From Siphonodentalium dalli (Eukaryota; Mollusca; Scaphopoda; Gadilida; Siphonodentaliidae), in the NCBI GenBank assembly GCA_032622095.1, contig CP136061.1, positions 51,041,762 through 51,105,761 on the forward strand: DNA of 64,000 nucleotides, written 5' to 3'. A program made the position numbers and the translations under genes. Of this stretch, positions 34,951 to 47,373 are shown one piece after another. The number at the start of each line of letters is the position of its first letter. Position 1 is the stretch's first letter. The notes beneath the pieces were generated by a model. It made no database searches. It was not told the origin of the DNA and saw only the letters and a list, made by a program, of their open reading frames with translations.

Positions 34951-37925
34951 TGTTGTTGTCCGGATCAGAAAAGGGAAGGAACAGCAACAAGTGTTGTCGC
35001 TGATTTCCACCAAACTTATACAAATCATATCCATGATAGGAGGAACCAACTGATGTTGCTTAAAGATTCCAAAAGGTTTCCTCCAAATTGATACACATTC
35101 TTCTCCATGATACGACGAATATAATCGTGTGCTTTGAAGACGCCAAATTGGCGCCGTTTGGATGAGAGGTGGGGTGGTTGTAATACATTTGGTAAGAATT
35201 TGTTTATTCGCCGATTACCGCGAAACTTATACATATTCATTTCCATGATAACAGGAGTCTAATTTTGGTTTAAATATGTCAGGGTGCATGGAGATGGAGA
35301 GAGAGACCTAAATACAAAAATATTTTAGCACCGATTTCCACAAATTGATTCTTCTCCACGATATGAGGAATCTAATTATTTGGTTTAATTACGCCAAATG
35401 AGTGCCGTTTGGGTGAGATATGGAGGAGCACTAAATTTGATACCAATTTGTTTAGTCGATGATTTCACCAATTTTATATATATTCACCTTCATGATTAAT
35501 ATAAATGTGTGGTTTAAATATGCCAAAAGTGGCATCACTTGAGTCAGGATTAGGGATTGTGTCATATAAGCTGATAAAAATATGTTTAGAGCCATTTCCA
35601 GCGCATTCATATTTACATGTTCTGCTACAATGATACAAGGAATGAAGTCATGTGGTTTAAAGACGCCACATTTGGTGCCTGTATTTGCGGATGTCTGTCT
35701 GTGTTCTATGTAACTTCACGATGGATCAAAGTGGTCTAACATGATGCAGGGGTAACTTTTTACGAGGAAGACGATGACAGTGGTAGAAACAGGGGAGGGA
35801 CATCAAAAATATTAAAATAGTTTTGTCGCCGATTTCCGACAAACTTATATAAAATCATCTTTATGTTGGAAGGGGAACCAAAATTGACAACAAAATGTAT
35901 TTTTAGCCCCGATTTCCACCACATTGATATAAATAATCTCCATTATACCAGGAGTATAATTGACGTGGTTTAAATGTCGAAAGTGGCGCTTTTCGAGCAA
36001 TGAATGGGGAGGGGAGGGACACCAAAGCTGATACAAAATATGTTTAACACTAATTTCCACAAAATTCATACACGTTCTTCTCCCATGATACGAGGAATCA
36101 AATCACTTTGGATAACGATTCCGTAGTTCTTGCACAATGAGGGGCCTATCATGACCAACAAGATCGATGGCCAACACAACGTTGCTGGGTGTAACGACAT
36201 CCACAAAAAACCCCTCAGAAATGCCTACACGGTACTCAGGAAGTGTTGGTGACAACAACTCTTTACCCTCATAATATCTATAGCTATATATGCGAATGTC
36301 TGCTGTCTTTCTGTCTATCTGTCTGTGTTCTATAGAAATTCGCGGGGAACCAAAGGGGTCTAACAGGGGTAACTTCTTACGAGGAAGATAATGGCGCGGC
36401 TTAGAATTTTCTAAAGGGATGCTGTTGTTGTCGGTGGCAGAAAGGGGAGGGCAGAGCAGCAATAAAACTAGTCACTGATTTCCACGAAATTTATACATAA
36501 TCATCTCCATGCTATGAAGAATCAAATGGTGTAGTGTAAAGATATCAAAAGTGGCGTGGTTCGAGTGCTCGGAATGGGAGAGGGGCACCACAATTGAAAA
36601 TCATATTTTTAGCGCCGATTTCCACTAAATTTATACACATTCTTCTCCGTGATACAATGAGTCTAATCGTGTACATGAAATACGCAAAATTGGTGCCGTT
36701 TGTATGAGAGATGGGTGCTCATAACTTTGATAAGAATTTGTTTAGCCGCCGACTACCACCAAACTGATACATATTCACCTCCATGTTATAAGGAGTCTAC
36801 ATCTAATCGTGTAAAGCTGCCAAAGTGGCGTCTTTAGAGTTAGGGGTGCACTAAAGGGAGTTGGGCACCAAAATTGATAACAATATTTTTATCGCCGATT
36901 TCCACAAAATCGATACAACTTATTCTCCATGATACGAGGAATCTAATCGTATGGTTTAAAGACGCCCAATTGTTGCCGTTTGGTTGGATGTGTGTGTGTG
37001 TGGGGGGGGGGGGGGGTAATAAAATCGATAAAATTAGTTTATTCGCCGATTATCAACAATATAATCATCCATGATATCTGGAGTTTATTGTGTGGTTTAA
37101 AGATGTCAGGGATGCATGGCGGGGGAGAGAGACACCAACAAATGTTTAAAAATAATTTAGCGGCGATTTCCACAAATTGATACATATTCTTCTCCGTGAT
37201 ACAAGGAATCTGCTCGTGTGATTTAAGTATGCCAAATTGGTGCCGTTTGTGTGAGAGATGTGGAGGGGCACTAAATTTGTTTAGTAGCTGATTTCCTCCA
37301 ATTGTATATTCATCTTCATAATAAATCTAATTGAGCGGTTTAAATATGTCAGAAGTGGCGCCGCATGAGTTAGGGATAGTGAGGGAAGGGTCATAAAGTG
37401 ATACAAATATGTTTACCACCAATTTCCGCCACATTCATATATACGCCTTTTTCTCCAATGATACAAGGAATCAAGTGTGGGTTAAAGACGGCACCTATAT
37501 TTGCGAATTTCTGTTTGTCTGTATTCTAAATAACTTCTCGGGCCATAGGGGTCTTTTTTTGCGAGGAAGATTGTGTGCAGGTTAAAATAATTTAAAGTGA
37601 CTTGGCATGTAGCAGGGACAGAAGAGGGGGAGGGTCACAATATGATAGTTTTGTCGCCGATTTTGTAAATAATCATTTTCATGGCATGGCGCCGCTCGAG
37701 ACAGATGGGAGGGATCAAAACAAATTTTAACGCCGTTTTCACCAAATTGATACTAATCATCACCATTATACCAGGAGTCTAATTGACGCGGCTTAAATAT
37801 GTCAAAAGTTGCGCCGTTCGAGCCATGCTTGCGGCGGGGAGGAACACCAAAGCTGATACAATTATGTTTAGCACTAATTTTCACCATATTCATACACGCC
37901 TTTCGCCAATGATACATATGCAGGG
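34950..37925. repeat. Tandem array, ~140-bp subunits in a ~1.82-kb higher-order repeat
   Basis: About twenty degenerate subunits share CGATTTCCACNAAATTGATAC, TTCTCCATGATACNAGGAATC, ATCGTGTGGTTTAAAGA and GTGGCGCCGTT. The same series of variants recurs at an offset of about 1.82 kb. For example, CCATTATACCAGGAG is at 35940 and 37764, ATGATACAAGGAAT at 35625 and 37457, and a GGAGTCTAAT-type variant at 35244 and 37070. Three larger inserts carry CTGTCTGTGTTCTAT with TTACGAGGAAGA (near 35700, 36310, 37510). Non-coding except for a possible exon at 36103-36279. Confidence 0.8.
36103..36279 (-). CDS. Possible terminal exon inside the tandem array
   Basis: An open minus-strand stretch has normal amino-acid composition (PEYRVGISEGFFVDVV, then AIDLVGHDRPLIVQELR) and ends at TGA 36103. 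An acceptor-like CTATAG lies just upstream. Unlike its surroundings it is not repeated in the other array units. No family recognised; it may be a trapped exon or chance. Confidence 0.25.
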   Translation of the reverse strand, partial: RYYEGKELLSPTLPEYRVGISEGFFVDVVTPSNVVLAIDLVGHDRPLIVQELRNRYPK

Positions 37926-38268
37926 CATTCGTATAGTGAGATAGAAAAACTGATACATAGCATTAAGCATATTAAAAGCATATGTATCATTCTATTTAAG
38001 AGATACGTATATTCTTGCACACTGAGGTACCTTGGACCGTCAGAGGATGGTAAGTTGGAATTGCTCATGTATTTTAACACAATTAAGTCTGTCTCATTCA
38101 AGATATTTTCAACAAAAATATATCAACAAGTTGTCAAGAGAGATGGAGATGTGCAGAAGGCCTTTTCAATATAGTAGTCATAGTTTCTTCCGATCCGAGA
38201 TAAAAGACATCACAGTCGGTTGCAGATCACTTTTCAGGATAATCCAATATTGACATTTGAGAAGGTTA

Positions 38269-38450
38269 CATCTGCCCGATACAGAGGATTTCTTTCAGTA
38301 TTTTTAGAACACTCATGGCCTAACATAAACAACTCCTCAGAAGCTTAGTCTAACTCACTCATCTGCCCGATACAGAGGATTTCTTTCAGTATTTTTAGAA
38401 CACTCATGGCCTAACATAAACAACTCCTCAGAAGCTTAGTCTAACTCACT
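38269..38450. repeat. Perfect 91-bp tandem duplication
   Basis: The unit CATCTGCCCGATACAGAGGA through CTTAGTCTAACTCACT occurs twice back to back (38269-38359, 38360-38450) without visible differences. It is either a very recent duplication or an assembly join. Confidence 0.9.
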
Positions 38451-38826
38451 AATGTTTTTATGATGTTCATGTTTTGTTCCCAATGAAAATATAAACAAAA
38501 ACAAACAAACGAACAAAAAACGTCAATTCCAACCACACCGACTGTACAATTTAAAAAATGATAAAATCTGAAGTACGCACAGGTTGTAAATAGATAAATA
38601 CTGTTTTTATTGGTGGAAAGAATTAATCGCGATAAACAAATGACAATCACTCCGACAAGGTGAGCCACTCTACATGTATGCATATATTATATATATCATT
38701 ACCCACTACGAGATATGCGTAACTATACCTAGGGTTCGGTAGGTTCGGAAGAACCCACGCGAATTCTGGCGCCGGATCTCCGAGCTCAAAGTGACATATT
38801 TTCGATTTTCAGAAGAGAAAACAATT

Positions 38827-39110
38827 TCCAAGTTCGAAGCAGTTGAAGTCTACTCTCATGACTTAGGCTTAACAGGGGGTCGCACTATTTGAACTATTAT
38901 GTTTTGTTCTCCAACTGATGAATCGGCAGGCGTTCAGAACCTTTCGCACTGAAGTATTGGCCACACAAATTATTCAAGTTTGAAGCAGTTGGGGTCTATG
39001 TTTTGGACGCTTAGGATTAGTAAGGGGTCGCCCTATTTTAAATATTATGCTTGGTTCTGTAACTGAAAATCGGCAGGCGTCCAAAACCTTTCGTACCGAA
39101 CTATTGGCGT
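38827..39110. repeat. Diverged tandem duplication, ~148-bp unit
   Basis: Both copies contain AAGCAGTTG.GGTCTA, GGGGTCGC.CTATTT, ATCGGCAGGCGT and AACCTTTCG.AC, starting at about 38827 and 38976. Non-coding. Confidence 0.75.
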
Positions 39111-39349
39111 TATCCACTTAGACTATACTTGCATAGTGTATCCATTTGTCGTACACGAACCACCGGTGCAGTGGTTCGATTAAAGCTTACGAATAAAAGT
39201 TAATTATTCATAACCTACGTCATCAAGAATTGTGAACGTTTTGTTATTGTGATGAGTACGTTACCAGGTCATGTGATCTGCTGTGTTGATACAGCACCAT
39301 CCACTGCGCTCCCCGCAACAATTATGCCGTTGCTATCGGTGTCAGACCG

Positions 39350-40621
39350 GTTTTCCGAAGACCTATTACTACGAAGGCCCACAACTCCCGATTCTCCGAC
39401 GGCCCACAACTCCGAAGACCCGATTCTCCGACGGCCCACAACTCCGAAGACCCGATTCTCCGACGGCCCACAACTCCGAAGACCCGATTCTCCGACGGCC
39501 CATAACTCCGAAGATCCGATTCTCCGAAAGCCCATAACTCCGAAGGGCCGATTCTCCGAAGACCTATAACTCCGAAGACCTATAACTCCGAAGGGCCGAT
39601 TCTCCGACGGCCCATAACTCCGAAGGTCCGATTCTCCGAAGGTCCGATTCTCCGAAGATTTTGTTTTATCGGGGTATTATCGTTTACTAAATAGTGTACA
39701 GTCCAGTGGCGAAGCCAAGGGGTCCCAAAATTCCCACTGCCCCCATTAAACCTCTACTTGCTATTTCAGACAATTTGGGCCCCTACCAAAACATGTCCAA
39801 TGTCATGTAAACGCCCGAAAATCGTTCATGGGGCATCAAAATATTCAAACTTTTCCTACTGCCCCCACCTAAATGGGAATCCTGGCCCGCCACTGACTAT
39901 ACACCAGATACTATAACGTTACGTTGGCCCATGAGATGCCAGAGTAAAATGTACAGGGGTGAACGGGGAAGAACTTGTCGCCCATGTGCATGTTAGGCTA
40001 CTCTGACATTCTTGCAGCGTTTCGTTATAATATACCCGGTGCACACCAGTGGCGGAGCCAGGGTTCCCATTTAGGGGTACACATTAATTAGCATATGTGG
40101 GGGATATCTGGGGGATATATCATGCATATGATATGCCGAAAGCATATCACGAAGGCCTGATTTGGGGAGCGCATACATGGGAGGGGTCGCCCCCAATCGT
40201 TGGTCCGGGGGGCTCCCCTGGGCAGGAACACGGTGAATATTTGAATGCCTAGGAGGGATTTCCTGACGTTTACATGACATTTGACATGTTTTTTGGGGGC
40301 GGTCTTCCCTAGGGCCCCATTGACCCCGCCACTGGACTGTACACTATTTAATAAGCGATAAAACATGATCTTCGGAGAATCGGACCTTCGGAGAATCGGA
40401 ACTTCGGAGAATCGGCCCTTCGGAGTTATAGACCTTCGGAGTTATGGGCGTTCGGAGTTATAGGCCTTCGGAGTTATGGGCTTTCGGAGTTATGGGTCTT
40501 CGGAGTTATGGGATTTCGGAGAATCGGGACTTCGGAGTTATGGGCTTGCGGAGAATCGGGGCGTCGGAGAATCTGACCTTCGGAGAATCGGACCTTCGGA
40601 GTTATGGGTCTTCGGAAAAAC
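39350..40621. mobile_element. Foldback element with 16-bp minisatellite arms
   Basis: The left arm (39350-39660) is a run of 16-bp words alternating CGAAGACCCGATTCTC and CGACGGCCCACAACTC. The right arm (about 40370-40617) is the reverse complement of the same array (CTTCGGAGAATCGG, CTTCGGAGTTATGGG). Unique sequence just inside is also inverted: TACTAAATAGTGTACAGTCCAGTGGCG at 39688 pairs with CGCCACTGGACTGTACACTA at 40327. The outer ends TTTTCCGAAGACC / GGTCTTCGGAAAA define the termini. The open frames are translations of the repeat. No transposase. Confidence 0.8.
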
Positions 40622-41299
40622 GCTACGTAACCTTGCTATCCGCCTTGGAAAACACTGGGTACGCCCATGTACTGCAGATACACTGATCACAGCCATTTAC
40701 ATAAGTATTAGCGGCTATGTATATGTACGCCCCGGCAATATCTCAAAACCTTTATGATTGGGTGTAAAGTTATAACGATCGTCTAAGTCAAATCGGACAC
40801 AAAATCCACTGCAGATCAGATTATTTATTTTGAAAATAATATTTAAATAAAAACATTATCCAGAATATGTTTCCTAATGGCTCCATGTGATGGAAACCAA
40901 ATCATGTACGTATACGCTATAATATAGCTCCATGTGGTTGCAATCAAATTTCCATCCCAAATTGTGGGAGGGGGTGAACCGAGTGTTTTCAATAATATGA
41001 GTCCCAATTGGACTTTCAAACCCAAGAAGGGTATTTGTGACTCAAATTTCATCCAAATTGAGAATGGCTGGTCGCAAAATCATATATAGTTATGCAATAT
41101 GTATGGTTATTACATGTTGACGTTCATACACGTCATCATATTGAATTCAGGATAGACACAATGCAGCTCGTCCTGTTTATACGAATTTCAATTCCATAAC
41201 GTCTTGTTTTCACTCTAGTTAGCAATTATGTATTTTATACATTGAATACTAACATTTCTTATGTACCTTGGTTAAGTTTTACTATTGTAGCCTCCATAA

Positions 41300-42720
41300 T
41301 TATCTTCGGTTTAAACCTCCAAGTTTAAACCTGGTTTAAACCTACATTGGTGGTCTAGCCAAACCGGGTCTACGGGGGCCTTTTTGTCGTTCAGTTACCA
41401 GTTAATTGACAACTCGATTTGGTGATATGATCATACAGTCAAACTACCATCTTACCTATCGGACCAAATGACAAGCCGATATGATGGTTATTGACATGTC
41501 AAAAATTATCGCGAACGTGTGCACGATTTATTCATTGAGAAATAGGTATAACTCATGAACAATTAATCAGATCTCTTTGTGGGTTTAAATCAATCTCACA
41601 AAGGGCATGTCTCTCAACACGAGTTTCACGCGCTGTTTATCACTTTGTTTGTGATAAATTTTATGCAAGATGCTTTACCCACAAAGACAACATTTGGTGT
41701 ATTTACATGTATATATGTATATATTAAAGGGTACAGGAGCTGTATATATGTATGTCCGTTTGTCTGTTCACAACTGTTCTAAAACTGACTTAAAAATAAG
41801 AAATTAAAAAAAAATGAAAAAAAGGTGTTGTTAAATTGAGTATGGAGTTGTATCTAACAAGAAACAATATTTAAAATTTACATTAATATTTGTTTGTTTT
41901 AAATTTAATTAAATTGTTTTTATTAAAATGTTCAAATGATCAAAATGTGACGCAAGCTCCTGTCGCACGAAGGGGTCGCAGGCCACTCTGACGCTGAATA
42001 AACTATGTGTATATCTGGTCATGCAGTAGCATCATTTTGGTGTCAATATTAAAACGTTGAACCAATCAAATGAATTTGTAGACAAAATCTCAAGATAGCT
42101 GTACAAATCATATTGAAGGATCATGTCCATATCTGAGCAAAGCTCGCGTGCGAATTAATCAACTGTGATATGATAACACGAGGCGGCAGCTGCCACTTAG
42201 ACACGCCCTCAATCGAGATAATTTACAGATCCAGATTGATTGTTTGACAATTCAAAACCGCGAAGAAGAAAAGACGGATTCGTCATCTCAAGTTTAGCCT
42301 CGGTAAAGCTGGTTTAGCTGGACCACCGATTTATATGGTTTAGTTGCCGGTATAAGCTTATAAAACGCAAACAAAATATCGAAATTGACAAAAACTTATC
42401 CCCACACGCTTTATAGGTGTGAGTGCTTCTCGCTTATAAATTTCCAATCAAAATATGGTCCATGTCGTAATTATTGATTTCGCAATCAATAAAACGAGAC
42501 GGTCCGCATTAGTAAAGTACGATTAATTATTGCGACGATACAGAGACACTACTGCTAAACCATCGGTCTGGCTGGACCAGGTTTAAACCCGAGATGACGA
42601 ATGCGTCACTTAGACCTGCGGCCGCAGGTTTAAACCACTGATTTTGCTGACTCACGGCGGTTTAAATCTAAAGGTCTACGTAGACCAGGTTTAAACCTGA
42701 AATGACGAATCCGGGATCAC
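41300..42720. repeat. TTTAAAC-rich region with inverted GGACCACC words
   Basis: GGTTTAAACCT and relatives recur at 41310-41345 and 42570-42700. TGGTGGTCTAGCCAAACC near 41350 is inverted as GGTTTAGCTGGACCACCG near 42310. AGGTTTAAACCxGAGATGACGAAT occurs twice at the right side. This suggests a diverged inverted-repeat element; its ends are not resolved. Confidence 0.45.
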
Positions 42721-43350
42721 TGGAATATTTTAATCGAATTTGTTGTAGTGATACGGATGTTATAACTAGGTTGTTTTTTCAAAATGTTGCTTAAATTGAG
42801 AAATGAGTTCAAAGTATAATTTACGTTTCTTTTGGCCTATAATATAGCATATTTTGATCGAAATGTGCTCGATGGAAAACAATATTCTGTTTGATATTTA
42901 ATTTTCTATGTATTTATTTCACCACTTTTTGGTTTCACAATGGAACATTGCCGGCTCAAATCGCTCTAAAATAAGCGGATATACAATATGTATGTAAATA
43001 AAATAAAACAATAACCATCATTGGTAACACACATTTATAATGAATATTCACAACATCATCCTCAATTGCCAAGGGGTGCGCAATATCATATTTGAGAACG
43101 CCCGTTATTACAAAGTGTCTACAATTTTTTGAAAACAAAAGCATGACCGCTATTTATTAAAGATGACCATAATATAATGTTTTCTCACTAAACTAAACAG
43201 CCGTTCTACCGAAAATCCGCACATTTTATGCTTATTAGTATAATGACGCGATTCTGAGCAGAAAATGGGCGGACAATGACACAAATAAGCTAACTCACGA
43301 CCTGTCAGTTGTACGCTCTTTATCATGTGTTTCCACTGTGGTCCGCGCCA

Positions 43351-43396
<46 letters not shown>

Positions 43397-43399
43397 GCT

Positions 43400-43435
<36 letters not shown>

Positions 43436-44520
43436 GTAATATAACGCGATGAGTCCATTATCAGCTTAATTCAGAATCAAATAATCACATTATGTACCTA
43501 TTTCAAATAATAGGTCGCTTATGTGCGCACTTGCGTTATCCGTTTAACACAAGCACTTGACACTCATGCAATTTAGCTCTCTGTGCTTGTTCGGAATGGA
43601 TTCATTGACAGATGTAACCTTGTTTGTAGAGTCAATATCCCAAGCTGTTGTGGGCCGAGCGGTCTTGGTCTGTATATAGTAGAATAATCTGGTCTAATAT
43701 GACCAAAAGTCACGTTATAACGGCAACTGTAGCATGGTAGTATACCAAGGTACAGTTTCACGGTAACATGGTAAACTATCACTTTAACGTGTTGTGTATT
43801 ACCAACTTTAGCATGGTATAATATCAATGTTTATCCACCTCCTACCCCTGTCTACTATACATATAAAGCCCATCAGATAAACCACGCCTCTATCGTTATG
43901 GCATATCATTAGAACGGACAATGCTGGTTTCCGTTGTTAACGACAGCGTCCTTAGAAATGACAACATCCACAGCGTATTTTCGTGCAATCGGTGGCAACA
44001 CCTTTCTAAAAGATCAAACGATGCGCCCCAAAACGCACTAAAATATAATTTTTCAATGTTCAGTTGGTGAAGTATATAACTTGATTAAGCAATTGGCAGT
44101 TTGTTACTATAAAGTATAAGATATTCTCTTGTGAGCTGGTGCATTTGCACTCCCGATCTTGGCGGTGGTGCTACTGCTAAAGTTCTGACTTTCAATTCAT
44201 TAATAAGTTTCAAGCACAAACATCCAAATTCAAATGACTGCTGTACTCGTACATTTCAGTTTTAGATTTGAACGTTACGCAAATCATTTAGATTTTATTA
44301 GAAATTACACCATGCTATGACATTTTTCCGGCATAAATTAGAAATTATAAGGCGGACTATTTCGCGGCGCAGTCGCATGAATACAAACTGTTTCATAATT
44401 AATTAGTCTCTACTATACAGATAAAGTAGCTAAGTAGGTCATCGGTTCTCTATAAGGAGCCTGTGAATTATGCGATGTTTTTTTGACAAAAACTGCGATA
44501 AAATACATTTAAATTTGTTT
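42720..44520. other. Non-coding, with TA microsatellite
   Basis: No gene recognised. A (TA)n tract occupies about 43355-43436, and the adjacent GTTTCCACTGTGGTCCGCGCC belongs to the dispersed family seen at 6280 and 44910. Confidence 0.5.
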
Positions 44521-44524
44521 GGTG

Positions 44525-44613
44525 GAATTTATTTTTGCTTGTATGTGGGCATCTATTTGGCTCGCGTATAGGCTCGCCAAATAGATGCCCACATACTCGC
44601 ACAAAATAAATTC
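44525..44613. repeat. Near-perfect hairpin, ~37-bp arms
   Basis: 44525-44561 and 44576-44613 are reverse complements except for a short mismatch around TTTTTGCTT / GCGCAAAA. The loop is only 14 bases. Possible small foldback element. Confidence 0.8.
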
Positions 44614-45536
44614 TTTATTCAGCTGCACTATGCGGATATTCTCTCTCTATATATATCAATTTAACGTGGTAGTACCGTGGTAGTAACAGAGCTAATGTAG
44701 GTTATTATGAACTAGAACATTAACTCACTTCATCAGTTCAAGTATCCCGGAATACATGTAAAATATCCTGTCAATCCAGCCTGTTCTCATAGATAATTAG
44801 CACGATATGAACCTATTTCGGGTCTAAATAAGTCTAATGTGAACCTATTTAAAATCGAAATAAGTCCAATATGGCTCTATACAAGCCTATTTGCCGTGGT
44901 TAAGTGTTTTCAATGTCGTCCGCGCCAGTCAACGGAATAACGGGTATACCTTTCACTATGCGATTATTTCAAAACCAAATAAGTTCAATATGAAACTATA
45001 TGGATATCTAGGTTCAATGTAAACCTATTTCACAAGATAGGTTGGACATACATATATGAGATACACTATAATATGTCAAGAGGTCCTACGTATGTTGAGA
45101 TGTTTAGCCAATTGTATTGCTTCAGCACAACATCTGCTGCAAGTAGTGGTTACACATCGTTTATTTGGTTAACACATTTTTAAAAATCGTCTGGGAATTG
45201 CGAACCTAACGCAATCGGAACTTTGTTCAACAGAAGTAGTACGTGTGGCTTGTTAGACCCACATCTAAAAATAGATTATTTGGCGGGTAAAATTGTTTGT
45301 ACTAAAATATTCAAAATGGTTTTTTTTCAAAACCCAAATTTTTTTTCAAAATTTTCAAAAAAAAAAAGTTTTAAAAAATCTCAAAAATTTATAATGAGTT
45401 TTCGGTCTCTTACACAAATATCTGCCGACTATTAAATGTCGAATGTTTTTTAAATTATTTGCGTGTAATATCTTTTGTTATTTTTGTTCAAACAAATTTT
45501 AAATATTTTTCATGAAACTCTGTTAATTTTATTAAT
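44614..45536. other. Non-coding to the left of the Polinton
   Basis: It contains a copy of the dispersed repeat (44890-45060) and an A/T-homopolymer-rich patch (45320-45390). A 70-codon frame at 45223-45435 becomes low-complexity Lys/Phe/Ser and is not convincing. Confidence 0.4.
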
Positions 45537-46330
45537 CGATGTTTAGAAATAGCTTTATACCAATTATATGTGTATGGACAGGTCCGAGTCGCTGTAATTT
45601 TGGACATTGTCTCCATCGGTATGAATGCATACATTCCAGTGTTTATCAATCAGACGCAGCCCATACTCATATAATTGTCATACCTGAAATAATTTGACAC
45701 CATTACTCTTACATAAATAATAAAGAGCGTTTATTCTTTACTTCTCTATTCCGATGAAGTTATTGAGTATATGACAGGTGTGCATTATCGCGAATTATTG
45801 GAAGTATTGAGATGTTGTACTATTTTGAATCACGATCGGACGAAGAGGGTTAATGCGAAATTACAACCCCAGAATGAACTGACATATTCGATGGAACAAA
45901 TTTTTCAAGTATGTACACATAATCACACGCGACATTGGGGGTAACACTTAATAGTTCGAAAAGAGTCACACCTTGGATAAATTTACCAAATGACTACTAT
46001 TATATATGTTGACAGCTATGTGTGGTCCGACTCGTTCAATTAATTGAAAGCATGTCTGAACATCATTACCTGTTTAATTGGGATATGATCACGTAATGTT
46101 GATAAACTGTGTCATTGTTAACAGTACTTGATAGTTATCAACATTACGTAATAACCACTTATACACCTATTCATACTTACGCTCATAGATATTTGTATAC
46201 CATAACTCCAGAACATAGTTAGCACCGATGAGGCAACATTATATGACTGCTATTGTATCATTTGATAGCTATGAGTGTTCAGACAAGTTCGATGTTTAGA
46301 AATAGTTTTATACCAATTGTAAATGTGCAG
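45537..46330. promoter_or_regulatory. Left intergenic repeat region of the Polinton
   Basis: A patchwork of motifs is shared with the 55.3-kb intergenic region. TCGATGTTTAGAAATAG.TTTATACCAATT occurs at 45537 and 46289. A diverged 65-bp block (GGTAACACTTAATAG, then GGATAAATTTACCAAATGAC; 45947-46010) matches 55295-55360. The ATGACTRCTAT...TGTTCAGACAAGTTCGATGTT unit appears at 45989, 46240 and 55345. A 15-bp inverted repeat pairs 46091-46105 with 46135-46149. A decamer AAAGAGCGTT is at 45722-45731. Role unknown; terminal-repeat remnant or control region. Confidence 0.55.
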
Positions 46331-46418
46331 GTGTTCACATTTGATTTTAGGTATTTATTCGCAAAAACAATTATATATTTTCATAACATATAAGTCATAC
46401 TATCGACAACCTACAAAA

Positions 46419-46844
46419 ATGCTGCTGGAAACTATATTCAAATATTTATGTTTAGGCCTAACCTCGGTGTGTCCATGTCTAATTGATCAACATGAGTCGG
46501 AACATGAGAACGATACTGGTGAGGCTGTACCCATGTTGGATATACATGAGAACTATACTGTTGAGGCTGTACCCATTTTGGATATCAATCAAGATGAAGA
46601 CAATGGCCCTGATGACAGAGACTCTGACCAGTGGTCAATATCCTCAGACAGTTCTTATCGGGACGTGGAGGCGGACTATTGGACCACCAGTTCCCATTCG
46701 TCGTGGACTGATTCCGAGTCAAGCACAGACTGTTATTGCGAACGTCCCGAAGATTGGGAACGTGAACTGGAGTTGGATGCCGAATATGGATATCTCATGG
46801 ATAGTGCATATTCATCAGAAGAAATGTCTGACTGTGACTGGTAG
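46419..46844 (+). CDS. Acidic Polinton protein, unknown function
   Basis: An open frame of 142 codons from ATG 46419; in-frame codons extend upstream to 46323 with no preferred start. After a short hydrophobic Cys-containing N-terminus, the protein is strongly acidic and Ser-rich, with a repeated AVPMLDI / AVPILDI motif. It ends in CDW. TATA-like words (TTATATATT, ACATATAAG) lie at 46370-46395, and AATAAA follows at 46906-46911. It is the first plus-strand gene of the element. No family recognised; the acidity suggests a binding or transactivation role, but that is only speculation. Confidence 0.6.
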   Translation: MLLETIFKYLCLGLTSVCPCLIDQHESEHENDTGEAVPMLDIHENYTVEAVPILDINQDEDNGPDDRDSDQWSISSDSSYRDVEADYWTTSSHSSWTDSESSTDCYCERPEDWERELELDAEYGYLMDSAYSSEEMSDCDW

Positions 46845-47373
46845 ATTTAGTAACGCTGTTGATTGAATTGTATAATGTTATATTGTTTTTGTTTATGTAA
46901 TCAATAATAAATATATGTATAATATAATTTTCAAAATAATATCTCCCTGGGTTCTATCGTGGTTCTATCTTTGACAAGAGATTTTGTTCACTCAATCACA
47001 GACCAACGTGATAATACCCGTCCGCCCCCCACCACAACATCCACCAACCACCTTCACATCACTTACCAGCACCAATGATGTTATAAGAACTGTAGGTTTT
47101 TATAATATTATAGGTTGCAGTGTCATCCTGGTAATTCGTTTACAACAGTTTTTTACGTGTCTCTGAACATTAGAATGGTCCTCTGTATCTTCACCGAAGA
47201 TATTCGTTCCGGCCATAGCCTCTTCAACCTACACGTTCTCTTCCATCAACCTTATCAGACCACGCTTTCGACCCATATAAAGCTGCTCTACACACGCCTT
47301 CCATAACAAATGTTTACTTATGATGTATATAAGAACTGTATAGCTACTAATAAATAGGACACAGTGAACAAAA
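46845..47373. promoter_or_regulatory. Intergenic region before the ATPase, TATA-like elements
   Basis: It holds the acidic gene's AATAAA (46906) and two TATA-like words, CATATAAAG (47273) and TATATAAG (47323), the latter about 45 bases before the ATPase ATG. Two short overlapping frames (46984-47166, 47115-47306) have no recognised domain. Confidence 0.4.

Noticed and set aside
39249-39569. Repetitive open frames of Arg/Pro/Thr on both strands, and their counterparts near 40444-40757
   Set aside because: They follow the 16-bp minisatellite arms of the foldback element exactly.
43150-43458. Tyr/Ile-rich frame
   Set aside because: It is a translation of a (TA)n microsatellite.
45223-45435. 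70-codon frame left of the Polinton
   Set aside because: The second half is A/T homopolymer-derived Lys/Phe/Ser; no recognised motif; GTP/zinc or virion features absent.
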